Assembly: GCA_026119855.1 (NCBI GenBank)
Contig: JAOWBW010001590.1
Span: 62,001-126,000, forward strand
Direction of reading: 5' to 3'
Length of the DNA: 64,000 nucleotides
Source of the DNA: Campanula takesimana
Lineage: Eukaryota > Streptophyta > Magnoliopsida > Asterales > Campanulaceae
Numbering within the stretch: position 1 is the first letter of the stretch; each line of letters opens with the position of its first letter. The notes beneath the pieces are model-generated. The model searched no databases, was not told the DNA's origin, and saw only the letters and a list, made by a program, of their open reading frames with translations. Position numbers and translations under genes: made by a program. Positions 11,219-21,227 of the stretch are shown here, in pieces.

Positions 11219-11603
11219 GTGATAGAGATGCAAGCAGCAGTTCACCAATGCACAGCTGTGGTCGACTTCATGGAGGAAACGCCACTCCCTTATCCCGTAA
11301 TGGATAATGATGATGAATTATACGAGCACGCAAAGAGAGTTGGGGAGATTTTGGTGGGAGAAGCGAATGTGCAGGTGATGCCCATGACCATGGGAGGAGA
11401 AGATTTCAGCTTCTTCTCACAAAAGATGCCTGCTGCCATGTTTGTGATCGGAACAAAGAACCAGAGTTTCGAATCAGATCATCCCCTCCACTCTCCTCAC
11501 TTTTTCATTGACGAAAAACGCCCTTCCAATTGGGTCGGCTTTCCATGCTGCTGTTGCCATTGCTTATTTGGATAGTCATGCAGCTCGTGTAGGTAACGAG
11601 TAA
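11219..11603 (+). CDS. ILR1-like hydrolase last exon with +1 frameshift
   Basis: Starts VIEMQAAVHQCTAVVDF after ATCCAG and contains MGGEDFSFFSQKMPAAMF and the last metal-binding His. The exon length to the ancestral stop is 385 bases, one more than a multiple of three. As it stands the frame ends in a Cys-rich nonsense tail at 11575. Confidence 0.85.
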
Positions 11604-11614
11604 GATTCGATATA

Positions 11615-11807
11615 CTCCCTCCATCCCCCAAAAATGATATTCACACTTTTTTCTGCGTTACTACTAAGGAACTTTAAGCAATAATTTTAGGTTGATTTAA
11701 TTTTACTAATGAAAATCTAAAACTTATTAAATCAACATAAAATATTGCTCAAAGTTCTTCCGTAGTAACAAAAAAATAATGTGAAGATCATTTTGGGACG
11801 GAGGGAG
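11615..11807. mobile_element. Stowaway-like MITE with TA duplication
   Basis: CTCCCTCCATCCCC at the left and GGGACGGAGGGAG at the right, with TA on both sides (11613-11614, 11808-11809). It lies 11 bases downstream of the ancestral hydrolase stop, so it would form part of the 3' UTR. Confidence 0.8.
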
Positions 11808-12361
11808 TATCAAACTTATGTTGATAGAATCGTTAGTATTGAATCCATCAATGAATCTAAGCTTAATGTTTAAGCCATCTTGCTCTTAGTTGCTGTCCTG
11901 ATTAACATCAAGATATTGAACTTAATGAGAAGTTTTCTGTAAAAATTATCTTTATTATCTGAGTATGTAAATTGGAGCAGACTTACTTATAGATTGTCCA
12001 ATTCCATCTCTATTTTTTTTTAGTAGGGAAAATGATGAATTTAGTATACATTATTGTTTTATATCTTTTTATACTTATTTCGTCCCCAAATAAATTAATT
12101 ATTATGTCTTTAGTTTGTTTTTCAACTATAAAGATAGAAATTCGAGCAAGTTTTTTCGAGGAGGATGATTTTTTTTTGTCTTTCTCAAAAGGTACAAGTA
12201 TTTACCCCTTTCTAAAAAGTCTCTACCGGCAATAGGGACTGTAGTTTGTTTTCGGAATGTAAAGTCAGCTATTGCAAATTGCTACTTTCATTTCTCTAAT
12301 TTATTTTATCATTCCAATAGATATTTTTCAAATACAAGAAAAGAAGGTGGTAATATATCTA

Positions 12362-12641
12362 CTCCTTTCGTCCCATTTTATACTTAAAAAAAAAGTGGGC
12401 ACAAGACTTGAGATGAGAATCTTTATATTATAAAATATAGATAGTGTGATAGGGTGTTGTGAGTATAGAAAGTGGGTAGGAGAGAGAAAGTGGGGTAGGG
12501 AATAGTTAGTGGATAATTGTAGTGTGTATAACATGTAGGGCCCACTAAATAAAAAAATATAATTTTTTTTTTTTGGATTTTGAAGTTTAAAATGAGACAC
12601 CCAAAAAGGAAATTTTTGAATTTAAAATGGGACGGAGGGAG
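12362..12641. mobile_element. Stowaway-like MITE (280 bp)
   Basis: CTCCTTTCGTCCCATTTTAT at the left and AAAATGGGACGGAGGGAG at the right, with TA on both flanks. A different, longer subfamily from the intronic copies. Confidence 0.75.
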
Positions 12642-13254
12642 TATATAATTATTGTTATTTTCTTCTTTTGAACTAATGTAGATAATTATTGTTAAATAAA
12701 GACCTCATCATGCGGCATCATGAGTTGTATAATGAAGTACTCCTTTTGTGTCGTATAATGATGTACTCCTATTCCACTCAAATTAGGAAAAGCTTCTAAT
12801 TTTGGTGTGTTCTACTCGAAATATGGCAACCTCAAAAATAAAATGTTTTATCTAGTGTGACTCATTTTTATACTCACAACAATTTTTCACTTATTATTCC
12901 CTGTATACTTTTTCTCTCCTACCTTACTTTTCATATTCACAATCCATACGCCACTAGCATTTTTTTTAATCTCCTACCGTCTTCAAGAATCCTATTTTGA
13001 CTGGGACGAGTGAGAATATATTTGCAAAATCAAAAGTTTTGGAAGTTGACAGCCAAAATATTTATGAATCGTACGTTTAAATTTGATTTAAAATTTACAC
13101 ATTTAAAAAAATAATACCATTTGTATAAAAAAAATAGACATTCAATAGGGCGGAGAAAGTTATATATTTTGATATTTTTTAAATATAAAATATATTGCCT
13201 AAATCTCACAAAAAAAAAAAAAAACGTTTATCTTGAGCTTAAAAAAAGGGGTTT

Positions 13255-13520
13255 CGACATGCCAATGTTAGTGTAAACTAGTGGCAGTGTAAAGAGTTTC
13301 AGTGTATGAATTATTAAGTATCAGTGTTAGTGTAAAAAATTGTCAGTATAAAAGCGTAAAAAAGTGTCAGTGTCAAAGAATGCTAGTTTTAGAGTAATTT
13401 TTTTTTTTTGCAAGTGTTAGGGTAAAAAGGTATTAGTTGAAAGAGTGTCAGTGTAAAAAAGTGTAATGTTAGTGTAAAAAAATGTCAGCGAAGTCAGTGT
13501 ATGTGTGTTTAAGTGCCAGC
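13255..13520. repeat. Degenerate short tandem repeat built on GTCAGTGTAAAA
   Basis: More than a dozen variants of AGTGTCAGTGTAAAA follow one another with irregular spacing and A-tracts. It is non-coding and looks like an old minisatellite. Confidence 0.6.
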
Positions 13521-13640
13521 GCCAGAAAAATGGTTTTTCCTTAAACTTAAAAGACACATTTTTCATAAATCCAACTCAAATATTTTTTATTATATTCGTA
13601 CAGATATTCTTTTTAATAAATAAGTTAAGGCAAATACTTA

Positions 13641-14535
13641 TATGCGGCGGTCTCACCATGTGAGACCGTTCCGCTGCTTCGTGCATTTCTCTCCCATGCT
13701 ACAGCCAGCCACAGTCAACGGTCGGATTAAGCCTCCTCCTTGCTAGTATCGTGACACGTGTCGCTTTAAAAAAAACCCCCAAACAACTTTAAAATGCTAT
13801 ATCTTGAGATTTTGAAGTCGAAAAAAATATTTAAAAATATCGGTGTGTTCGTCTCAACGAGAGGAACAAAACTACATATGTCATGATATGGTTTGATTTT
13901 TTTTTAAAAATATTTTTTAACACACAAAAAAAATTGGGTTGTTTCGTCTCCTGAGATGTAACACTTTCTTATGAAGAAAGTAATAGTTTGGTCTTAAAAA
14001 AGTAACACTTTATTGTAAGATGTAACAGCAGTTTCGCAAAATAATATAAATAGTTTTTGTGGTTAGAAAAAATAATAATTGAATGTAACACAGTGCATAT
14101 ATGATTGTAATATATTATATAGATGAATGAAACAGTTTATAGGTTAAATGTTGCATTTTTAAAAAAAAAAATTGAGTAAAAAATCATGTATATAATCGGT
14201 TTTACATTTCAATTGAATGTAAAACCCTAGAAAAGTGGTACAATTGAGAAAAAAAATGTTACATTCATTTATTATAAAATGTTACATTAGTTTAGTTGTC
14301 AATCTTATGTTATCTTTAATTCATTTCAGCAAAATTGTGGTAAATTTTTGAAAAAAAAAAGTGTTACATATGAGAAAAAAGTGTTACATTCCTTATAAAA
14401 AGTGTTACATCTTCGTATAAAAGTATTACTTCTGTTAGCGAGTAAAAAATGGCAGGAGAAAAAAAAAAAAAAAAAAAAAAGGGCATTTGACGGGAAACGG
14501 TCGTACGGCGTGCGGCCGTCTCATGCCAGTCCACC
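13641..14535. other. Possible non-autonomous element bounded by GC-rich ends
   Basis: A GC-rich left end (GCGGTCTCACCATGTGAGAC, itself a small palindrome) and right end (ACGGTCGTACGGCGTGCGG, then GTCTCATG) enclose AT-rich DNA. The interior contains about ten scattered copies of TGTTACAT/GTAACA words and a 20-bp poly-A. The two ends match only in part (GACCGTTCC against GACCGTTTCC, inverted) and no target duplication was found. A decayed DNA transposon is a guess. Confidence 0.3.
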
Positions 14536-14726
14536 CCATAAGTTAATATATTGTACGAAAACAGAATGCAATGGGTATGAAGAATCCCAACTATAAATGG
14601 ATAATAAAAATCTTTGTTGGATTTTCTTAGCTGATTAAGTGTAGATTTTTTTTAATTTTTTTTTTTTTTGTTTTGGGGGAAACTAGTTCCTCCAAAATAT
14701 AAAAAGTCCATTTTTAACCCTCAACT

Positions 14727-14745
14727 TTAAACCCTAAACCTTAAC
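14727..14745 (+). promoter_or_regulatory. Telo-box-like AAACCCTAAA upstream of the NAC gene
   Basis: TTTAAACCCTAAACCTTAAC matches the plant telo-box. In promoters this is a known binding site for TRB/Myb-type factors. It lies about 260 bp upstream of the NAC TATA box, inside a short element-like repeat (14680-14815) with GGGGAAAC..GTTTCTCC ends, so it may be incidental. Confidence 0.35.
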
Positions 14746-14992
14746 CCCTATAAAAACAAGAATTTTTATAACTTATGGAGAAACAAGTTTCTCCCAAAAT
14801 TTCCCCTTTTTTTTTTTTCATTGATGAAACTGATTAAGAAACTTAGGTTCCGTTTGGACACTCTTACATATATTTAAAATTACCTTATCTGTATGTTTGA
14901 AAAATTCCATTTTATGAAACTTGGCATGCACGATAATGTTTTAAGTGACCTTTCTATTTCTAGTTCTTTCTTACTAGGACAATCATTCTTCT

Positions 14993-15002
14993 ATATATAA
15001 AA
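14993..15002 (+). promoter_or_regulatory. NAC core promoter: TATA box and CT-rich leader
   Basis: TATATATAAA at 14993-15002 is followed by CACTCTCACACC as a plausible start region, and by a (CT)n tract at 15056-15075. The NAC ATG is at 15131, giving a leader of roughly 100 bases. Confidence 0.65.
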
Positions 15003-15130
15003 CCCTATAAAACACTCTCACACCGTCTCTTTATTCATCTCTTCCTTATTATCATCTCTCTCTCTCTCTCTCTCTTATCTTCTGCACAAACCTAGCTCAC
15101 CAAACTTGGGATTTTCAGTTTCTTCCATCA

Positions 15131-15787
15131 ATGGAGAATCGTGGATTTCAATTCCGTCCCACTCACCAAGAGTGTGCTCTCTATCTGGCTTTCAAGGTTA
15201 CTGGACGTCCCTTCCCTTCCGGTGTTACTATTCCCGATCGCAACCCGTACAACCTCCAAGAACTTGCAGACATCTTCATGGAGACTGAAAAGAATGGTGA
15301 ATTATACTTTTTCACTAAGCTCTCCACCAAGGGTAAAACTGGTACCAACAACGCCAACCGCACTGTGGGTAAAGGAACGTGGCACGGGGATCAATCTGAG
15401 AAAGTGGATCACAGAGGAAGAAAGCTGGGAAAGTACACTAAACTTAGTTATCAAGAAAAGGGGTCTACGTATGACAAAAGATTTACCATGACTGAGTACA
15501 CCCTTCCCAAGAACACCAAGATCAAGTACGACCCCTTTAAAGATTACGTACTCTGTCATCTTGAGAAGAACGAACGATGGATTAATGGAAAGAGAGTGTC
15601 CAAGTCGATCCGACAATCTATGAGTAACGATATAATAGCTGATCATGTTCCTGAAGCTGATCGAGGTCATCATGTGGCTGCTGTTGACTCAGTGGAATTA
15701 CCCTCTGATCAGATTTTTACACAACCTATTTCTGATCAACCACCTTTAGCCAAGGAAGAAACTACGGTTTTTCAAAACTATGAAACC
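15131..15787 (+). pseudogene. NAC transcription factor, 5' part (NAC DNA-binding domain), interrupted by Tat-1
   Basis: 219 codons from ATG 15131. A divergent NAC domain fills residues 5-155: subdomain A GFQFRPTHQECALYLAFKV, B PDRNPYNLQELADIF, C YFFTKLSTKGKTGTNNANRT with GKGTWHG, D GRKLGKYTKLSYQEK and RFTMTEYTLP, E YVLCHLEKN. NAC proteins are plant transcription factors that dimerise and bind DNA through this domain. The frame hits TGA at 15788-15790, which is the first three bases of the inserted LTR. The rest of the coding exon is at 38047-38790 in the same frame. As it stands the locus could encode at most a DNA-binding domain without an activation domain. Confidence 0.9.
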
Positions 15788-17520
15788 TGAACGACATAAA
15801 CCGACTTGGTAGATGGGAACCCAGACACAAGGCCCATCGTATCTAACAGACCTATATCGAGAGGCCCACAAACGAGAAGCCCATGTTTATAGGCCGACAT
15901 CAGTAAGGCCGAGCAGGCAGTCCTCGCCTAGGCCGAGTCCTAGAAGCCCAATCCCTAGCCGGCCTCTAAGACGAGCCGAGTTAGATGACGGACCGACTTC
16001 ATCATAAACCTCCTATTATCGTTGGGAAACATCTTACAGAGTTATATTACAACTCTAAAATTAAGAGTCCTTATCTGAACCAAGATAACTCTCATACCAG
16101 ATAACAGGATATCATCCATCCTTATCGGGAGTCTAGCTCCAAGGAATATGAGTCCTACATCATCACGGGCTTCCTGTTCCTATCAAGTCAGAACTCATAC
16201 ACCCGCGCCTATATAAACAGGTGGCCAAAATACATTTACCCCCCCAAAGTATCCACCGAATCCCACTTTGCCCCCCAGCGCCAAATTTGTCCCACTTTGC
16301 CCCCAAAGCTTCAATTGTCCCACTTTCCCCCCCCAGCTCCAGACTTTGCACCCATCACTAACGAATGTTAGAAAATTTAACAGAATAGGTAACGATTGGA
16401 CTATTTTGTAATGCTTATTAGTTTTTAAGTCAAAATGCAAAGTTTCAAATATTAGTACTAAAATTTATTTATTTTTCAAATATTTAACATTATCTTAAAT
16501 CATAAATAATAAGTCTTGAAACTAATACTAATTTTATGCTAATTTTTTTTTTTTAAAAAAATATGAAATTATTTTTTCTAAATAAATGAAATTTTTTTTT
16601 TTAATAAAACTAAAAATTAAGTATGTTTTTTTTATTTTTTAAATAAAAATATTTAAAAGAATATTGTACTTTTTTCAACAAACAAAAAAATACAATATTT
16701 TTATAAAATAAAAAAAGGCTATAATGTTTTAATTTTTTTTAAATAAAATTCTTACAAAAATTACAATTTAAAATTTTATTTATATTTTTAAAAATATAAA
16801 TAAAACTTTACAATGTTTTTTAGAAAAAAATCTTTATTTTTTTAAATATTTTTATTTAAAAATAAAAAAAACATACTTAATTTTTAGTTTTATTAAAAAA
16901 AAAAAATTTCATTTATTTAGAAAAAATAATTTCATATTTTTTTTAAAAAAAAAAAATTAGCATAAAATTAGTTAGTTTCAAGACTTATTAATTATTTATG
17001 ATTTAAGATAATGTTAAATATTTGGAAAAATAAATAAATTTTTAGTACTTTAATATTTGAAACTTTGCATTTTGCCCCTTAAAAACTAATAAGCATTACA
17101 AAATAGTCCAATCGTTACCTATTCTGTTAAATTTTCTAACATTCGTTAGTGATGGGGTGCAAAGTCTGGAGCTGGGGGGAAAGTGGGACAAATTGAAGCT
17201 TTGGGGGGGTAAAGTGGGACAAATTTGGCGCTGGGGGGCAAAGTGGGATTCGGTGGATACTTTGGGGGGTAAATGTATTTTGGCCTAAACAGGTCCTCTA
17301 CACAGGAAACGGGTAATGAACTTTTGGCTCTAATCTAGTCAATTGATTCTCTATTTCTAATCACCCATATCCTTATTCTTATACCGGAGGGCCTTCGCCG
17401 GTGAAGCCCCGGTGTAGTTTACGTTTATTTCGTGTGTGCAGATCCGGCTATCAAGAACTGTCGCTGGGATTATCCGAACCGCTAGACGAAGGCTGATCCA
17501 ACCAGATTTTGGCGTCATCA
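15788..17520 (+). repeat. 5' LTR of Tat-1 (interrupted by a foldback element)
   Basis: Starts TGAACGACATAAACC and ends GGCGTCATCA. Without the 1063-bp insertion and its 9-bp duplication it is 661 bp, against 664 bp for the 3' LTR. The TATA box TATATAAA is at 16210-16217. GGCCGA-type words cluster at 15890-15990 upstream of it. Confidence 0.92.
16223..17285. mobile_element. Foldback element (long-TIR, MULE-like) inserted at the Tat-1 TATA box
   Basis: The left end GGCCAAAATACATTTACC and the right end GGTAAATGTATTTTGGCC are complementary. Pairing continues inward for about 500 bp on each side to an AT-rich centre near 16750, so the whole 1063 bp is nearly one palindrome. It is flanked by a 9-bp duplication TAAACAGGT (16214-16222, 17286-17294), and the empty site is intact in the other LTR. 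A 9-bp duplication with long TIRs suggests a non-autonomous Mutator-like element. No coding sequence was seen. Confidence 0.9.
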
Positions 17521-17540
17521 GTTTGGTTCCATTGCCGGGA
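17521..17540 (+). other. Primer binding site region of Tat-1
   Basis: GTTTGGTTCCATTGCCGGGA directly follows the LTR. It resembles the TGG..CGTTGCCGGGGA type found in Tat/Athila elements. Which tRNA it matches was not determined. Confidence 0.6.
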
Positions 17541-17580
17541 ACATCGATTGGTCAGTTCTTTAGCCAGATAATTCCAAGCC

Positions 17581-19500
17581 ATGGCAGGAGAATTTGTTGA
17601 AGGGCGAGAAGCCACCCCTTCTAAAGAAACCACAAGGGATGCACCGCCCCCCGAAAACACAAACGCTGCTGCACAGAACCAGAGGCTCCCACCTACAGCA
17701 CCCGCGCAAGGGGGAGGAATGCATACCCGTTCAAAGGGTCCGGCCCCCAATGTTGTTAACCAATACGGGCGTCGCCGACGGACAGGATCCCGCAACAATG
17801 GGGCAGGACCATCACAGCCGCCGCCATTGGACAAGAGAACGTTGCTTCAACAGAACGTTCACACACTCCAACAGCTGGCCGAAGCCCAGCGGGCCCTGTT
17901 AGATCTTGACCCCGAAAATTCCTTGGCTAACCTACTTCAGCCATCTGGAACGAGGGGGACAAATATGGACGACAGAGTGAGCAGAAGGGAGCCCCCACAA
18001 AATTGTAGACGGGATATGCCTCCCAGGAGCCGAGTAAGTCGCCAAGACGGACGGTTAGGAAGACCCAATCTAGATGAAGATCTGAGGGATCACATTAATC
18101 GCCGTCGGGAAGAACAAGAAGATGAATCCCCTGGAGTGAGGATTATTGAGGAAAGACGTCGCGGGGACGCCCGACGCCATTCGCCTCTCAGACTGGATCC
18201 ACCAAGGCGCATACCACCCCGGCTGGATCCACCCCGACACACTCCACCTCGCCGTACTCCTCCAAGGCATCGCCTTGATCCAACCCAAGGTGAAAGGAGA
18301 CGCCGAGATCGAAGCATAGTCAGTTCCAGTCATACCTCGGCATTCAGCACAAGGGACATTGTCGACCTTAGAGAAAGGCTCAACAACATTGAGATGATGA
18401 ATCAGGGGCACAGGAAGCCCAATAATGACTACGATGCTATGCGCCCTTTCGCGTAAAGGATTAAGGATGCACCACCTAATCCGCAGTTAAAGCTCCCACA
18501 TCTAGGCAAATACTCCGGTAACGCCGATGCTCTGGATCACATCCAAGCCTTTGAGGTCACCATGGCCCTAGTATCCAATCAGGATAGCGTGCTGTGCAAG
18601 GCCTTTGCAAGCACCTTAACAAAGGCAGCTCGGTCCTGGTTCATGGACCTTGAGAAAAGCAGCATCAATTCCTTTGCCAAATTGAAATCACAATTTTTAG
18701 AATATTTTGCTACTGCTGGTGCTAGAAAGAAAAGGTTGTCTGACCTAGCCAACATGGTCCAGACCAAGAACGAGTCCACCCTGAGTTTCTACAACCGGTT
18801 TAGGGATCTTGCCGACTCAATAGAGGAACGCCTGACCGACAGGGAGATAATTGTATGCTTCACGAATGGTCATAGGTCAGAGCAGCTAACTTATGAATTG
18901 TCGGTCAGAGAGCCCCACACCAAAGCCGAGTTGTACCACGTTGCTTATGCCACGGCCATCGCCGAGGAGAAGAAAAAGACGTTATATGGTCATAAGGAAC
19001 GAGACCGAGATCATGACAAGTCACATAACGGGAACTCGTCCCAGGGGACCAACGCGGGAAACGGCAAGGGCAAAAACAGGACCAGGGGGACCGAGACATT
19101 CACCACATTCAATAAACCGATCTCTGAGATCATGAATCTGGTGGATCTCCCCAACCCCAAGCCTCTAAAAGACAACCCGAAATACCCGAGGGATACCACA
19201 AAGTATTGTTCCTATCACAGAGACAACGGCCACGACACCGAGAACTGTTTTGCCCTGAAGAAGATACTGCAGAAATGGGCCGACCAAGGCAAGCTCAATC
19301 AGTTCATGACCAAGGACAATAAACGCCCAAGGGAAGAAGACAAAAACAATGACCAGGACGACAGACCACCTCGGGCTAGGCTGATAGGCGTGATCAGAGA
19401 GGAAATTCCATCAAACAAGAAACTCAAGGAGCAGATCTACGAGCTAAGTAAAGTCTTCAACATCCCTCCCTGGATCCATGAGAGGGAGGAAGTGATCATT
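17581..19500 (+). pseudogene. Tat-1 gag
   Basis: The capsid precursor starts at ATG 17581, 60 bases past the PBS. An Arg/Pro-rich N-terminus (17581-18453) ends in one in-frame TAA (18454-18456). The same frame then continues with the gag core (HIQAFEVTMAL, ARSWFMDLEKSSINSFAKLK, LSFYNRFRDLADSI) and a Tat-type zinc-binding segment KYCSYHRDNGHDTENCFALK near 19200-19260. A single nonsense base may be the only break in gag. Confidence 0.88.
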
Positions 19501-19559
19501 TTTTCTCCGAATGAGTTGGCGGGAAACCTTGCAATGAGAGAACAACCATTGGTCATTAC

Positions 19560-19887
19560 AGGCCGCATTGATAATTGCGAGTCGGATAGGCTCCTCATAG
19601 ACTCCGGTGCGGCCAAGGATGTGCTATACTATCGCACCTTTAAAGAGATGGAACTTCCCGATACAATGCTGACCCCATATAATGGAAGGCTAGAAGGGTT
19701 CACCAATCATAAGGCCGATGCCAAAGGAACCGTCGACTTACTCTTGGAAGTCGGCACTCATCCCTACAAGACCTCGGCCACAGTCACCTTCATAGTCATG
19801 GATCTAAACAGTGATTACCATGCTATCCTAGGTGCACCCAGTCAAGAAAGTTGGGGCTGGTTGCCTCCCTCCCCCACCAAAGGGTGA
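19560..19887 (+). pseudogene. Tat-1 aspartic protease
   Basis: LLIDSGAAKDVLYY carries the DSG active site, and AILGAP near 19826 is the usual second conserved block. It would process the polyprotein. The frame runs out at TGA 19885-19887, and the RT frame starts around 19851, so an indel lies near 19850. Confidence 0.85.
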
Positions 19888-21227
19888 AGTTCCCCACCCC
19901 GGCTGGAATTGGGTGCGTCCCGGGATCGCCCAGAGATTTTTTGGAGCATGTGATGAAGTCCAGGAAAGCAAAGGCCAAGATGGAGATTGATACTCCTGAT
20001 AAAAGAATCACGGTTTCAAAATCAACCACGGTTACAACCTCGACGCCATATATCGGTGTTATATTGGCGACTGTTGAAGATGAACCTGAAGAGTGCGTTA
20101 TTCTTGACAACGACGTCCCAACTAGGGCCGAGGTTACCTACGGCTTAGACGGCTTTGGTTGCATCTCGATAAACACAGCTACAGACAACTTGGTTCTCGC
20201 CGTCGTCCCTAGCTCGGGGGCCACACAGCCGACTGATATGGAAACCGAGATCGAGAAACTGTTGGACATGGAAAACCTAAGTTTGGAAGGGGAGGACAAG
20301 GAGAAGGTCAAGCAGATCATTGTCGAGACCCTAGAGTTCAGAGACGGCCCCGAACTTAAACCAGTGGATCAGTTAGATGAGGTCGTCATCAACCCAGACT
20401 ATCCAGATCAGAAAGTGAAGATTGGGAAGCAACTCTCCCAACAAGAACGAGAAGAGCTCATTTCCCTACTCCAAAGCAATTTGGACGTATTTGCCTGGAA
20501 AGTAGATGACATGGTGGGAGTAAAGGAAGCTGTCGCTCTCCACAAACTAGAAGTCGATAAGTTCTTTAAACCGGTCAAACAGACAAGACGAGTCTTCTCT
20601 ACCGACAAGGAAAAAGCAATTGAGACCGATGTCGATAAACTCCTCAAAGCCGGCATCATAAGAGAGGCAACATACCCCGAGTGGCTTGCAAACGTCGTCA
20701 TGGTAAAGAAGCACAATGGCAAATGGAGGATGTGCGTGGACTTTACGGACCTGAACAAGGCCTGTCCCAAAGATAGCTACCCCATCCACAGGATTGACAA
20801 GCTCGTAGACTCCATTGCCGGCCATCAAACCCTCAGTTTCTTGGACGCCTACTCTGGCTATCATCAAATCAAAATGGCCGAGGACGACATAGAAAGGACG
20901 GCTTTTCAAGCTACAGGCGGCGTATACTGCTACGTCATGATGTCTTTCGGCTTAAAGAATGCAGGAGCCACGTATCAGAGGATGGTGAACAAGGTCTTCA
21001 AATCTCAGATAGGCCGAAATATGGAGGCCTACATTGATGATATGGTGATTAAGACCAAGATCGGCAGCCATATACCAGATCTGGAGGAAACCATTAACAA
21101 CTTAAAAGCTAACGATATGAAGCTCAACCCTAGCAAGTGCGTCTTCGAGGTTACAGCGGGCAAGTTTCTAGGTTTTATGGTTTCTCAGCGAGGCATCGAG
21201 GCTAATCCAGAAAAATCCAAGCCTTGA
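19851..21227 (+). pseudogene. Tat-1 reverse transcriptase
   Basis: RT blocks in order: EWLANVVMVKKHNGKWRMCV, DFTDLNKACPKDSYPIHRID, LSFLDAYSGYHQIKM, FGLKNAGATYQRMVNKVF, YIDDMVIK (catalytic YxDD) and KFLGFMVSQRGIEANPEK. One base is missing near 21220, where relatives read EKIKALI, and translation ends at 21227. It would copy element RNA to DNA. Confidence 0.92.

Larger units (their letters stand above)
6951..11603 (+). pseudogene. ILR1-like IAA-amino-acid hydrolase (M20D amidohydrolase), 5' part absent and last exon frameshifted
   Basis: Family members cleave auxin-amino-acid conjugates to release free IAA, usually in the ER. Four exons are readable: 6951-7076, 7762-8076, 10351-10479 and 11219-11603, all in phase 0 with GT..AG introns. 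They carry the M20D metal and catalytic residues: GKMHACGHD, FQPGEEG, the His of FGLHV, GGHA, GGEDFSFF and the final His in DHPLHSPHFF. Relatives have an upstream exon with signal peptide and the RADMDALP box. It is not visible and may lie left of position 1, beyond copia-1. In the last exon an extra base near 11513-11520 shifts the frame. The +1 reading ends at 11575, while the original frame continues ALPIGSAFHAAVAIAYLDSH to a stop at 11601-11603. All metal ligands precede the shift, so partial function cannot be excluded. It could also be a gene with an assembly error. Confidence 0.85.

Noticed and set aside
12737..13013. Another MITE between TACTCC and GGGACGAGTGAG
   Set aside because: The termini are only weakly complementary and no TA duplication is convincing.
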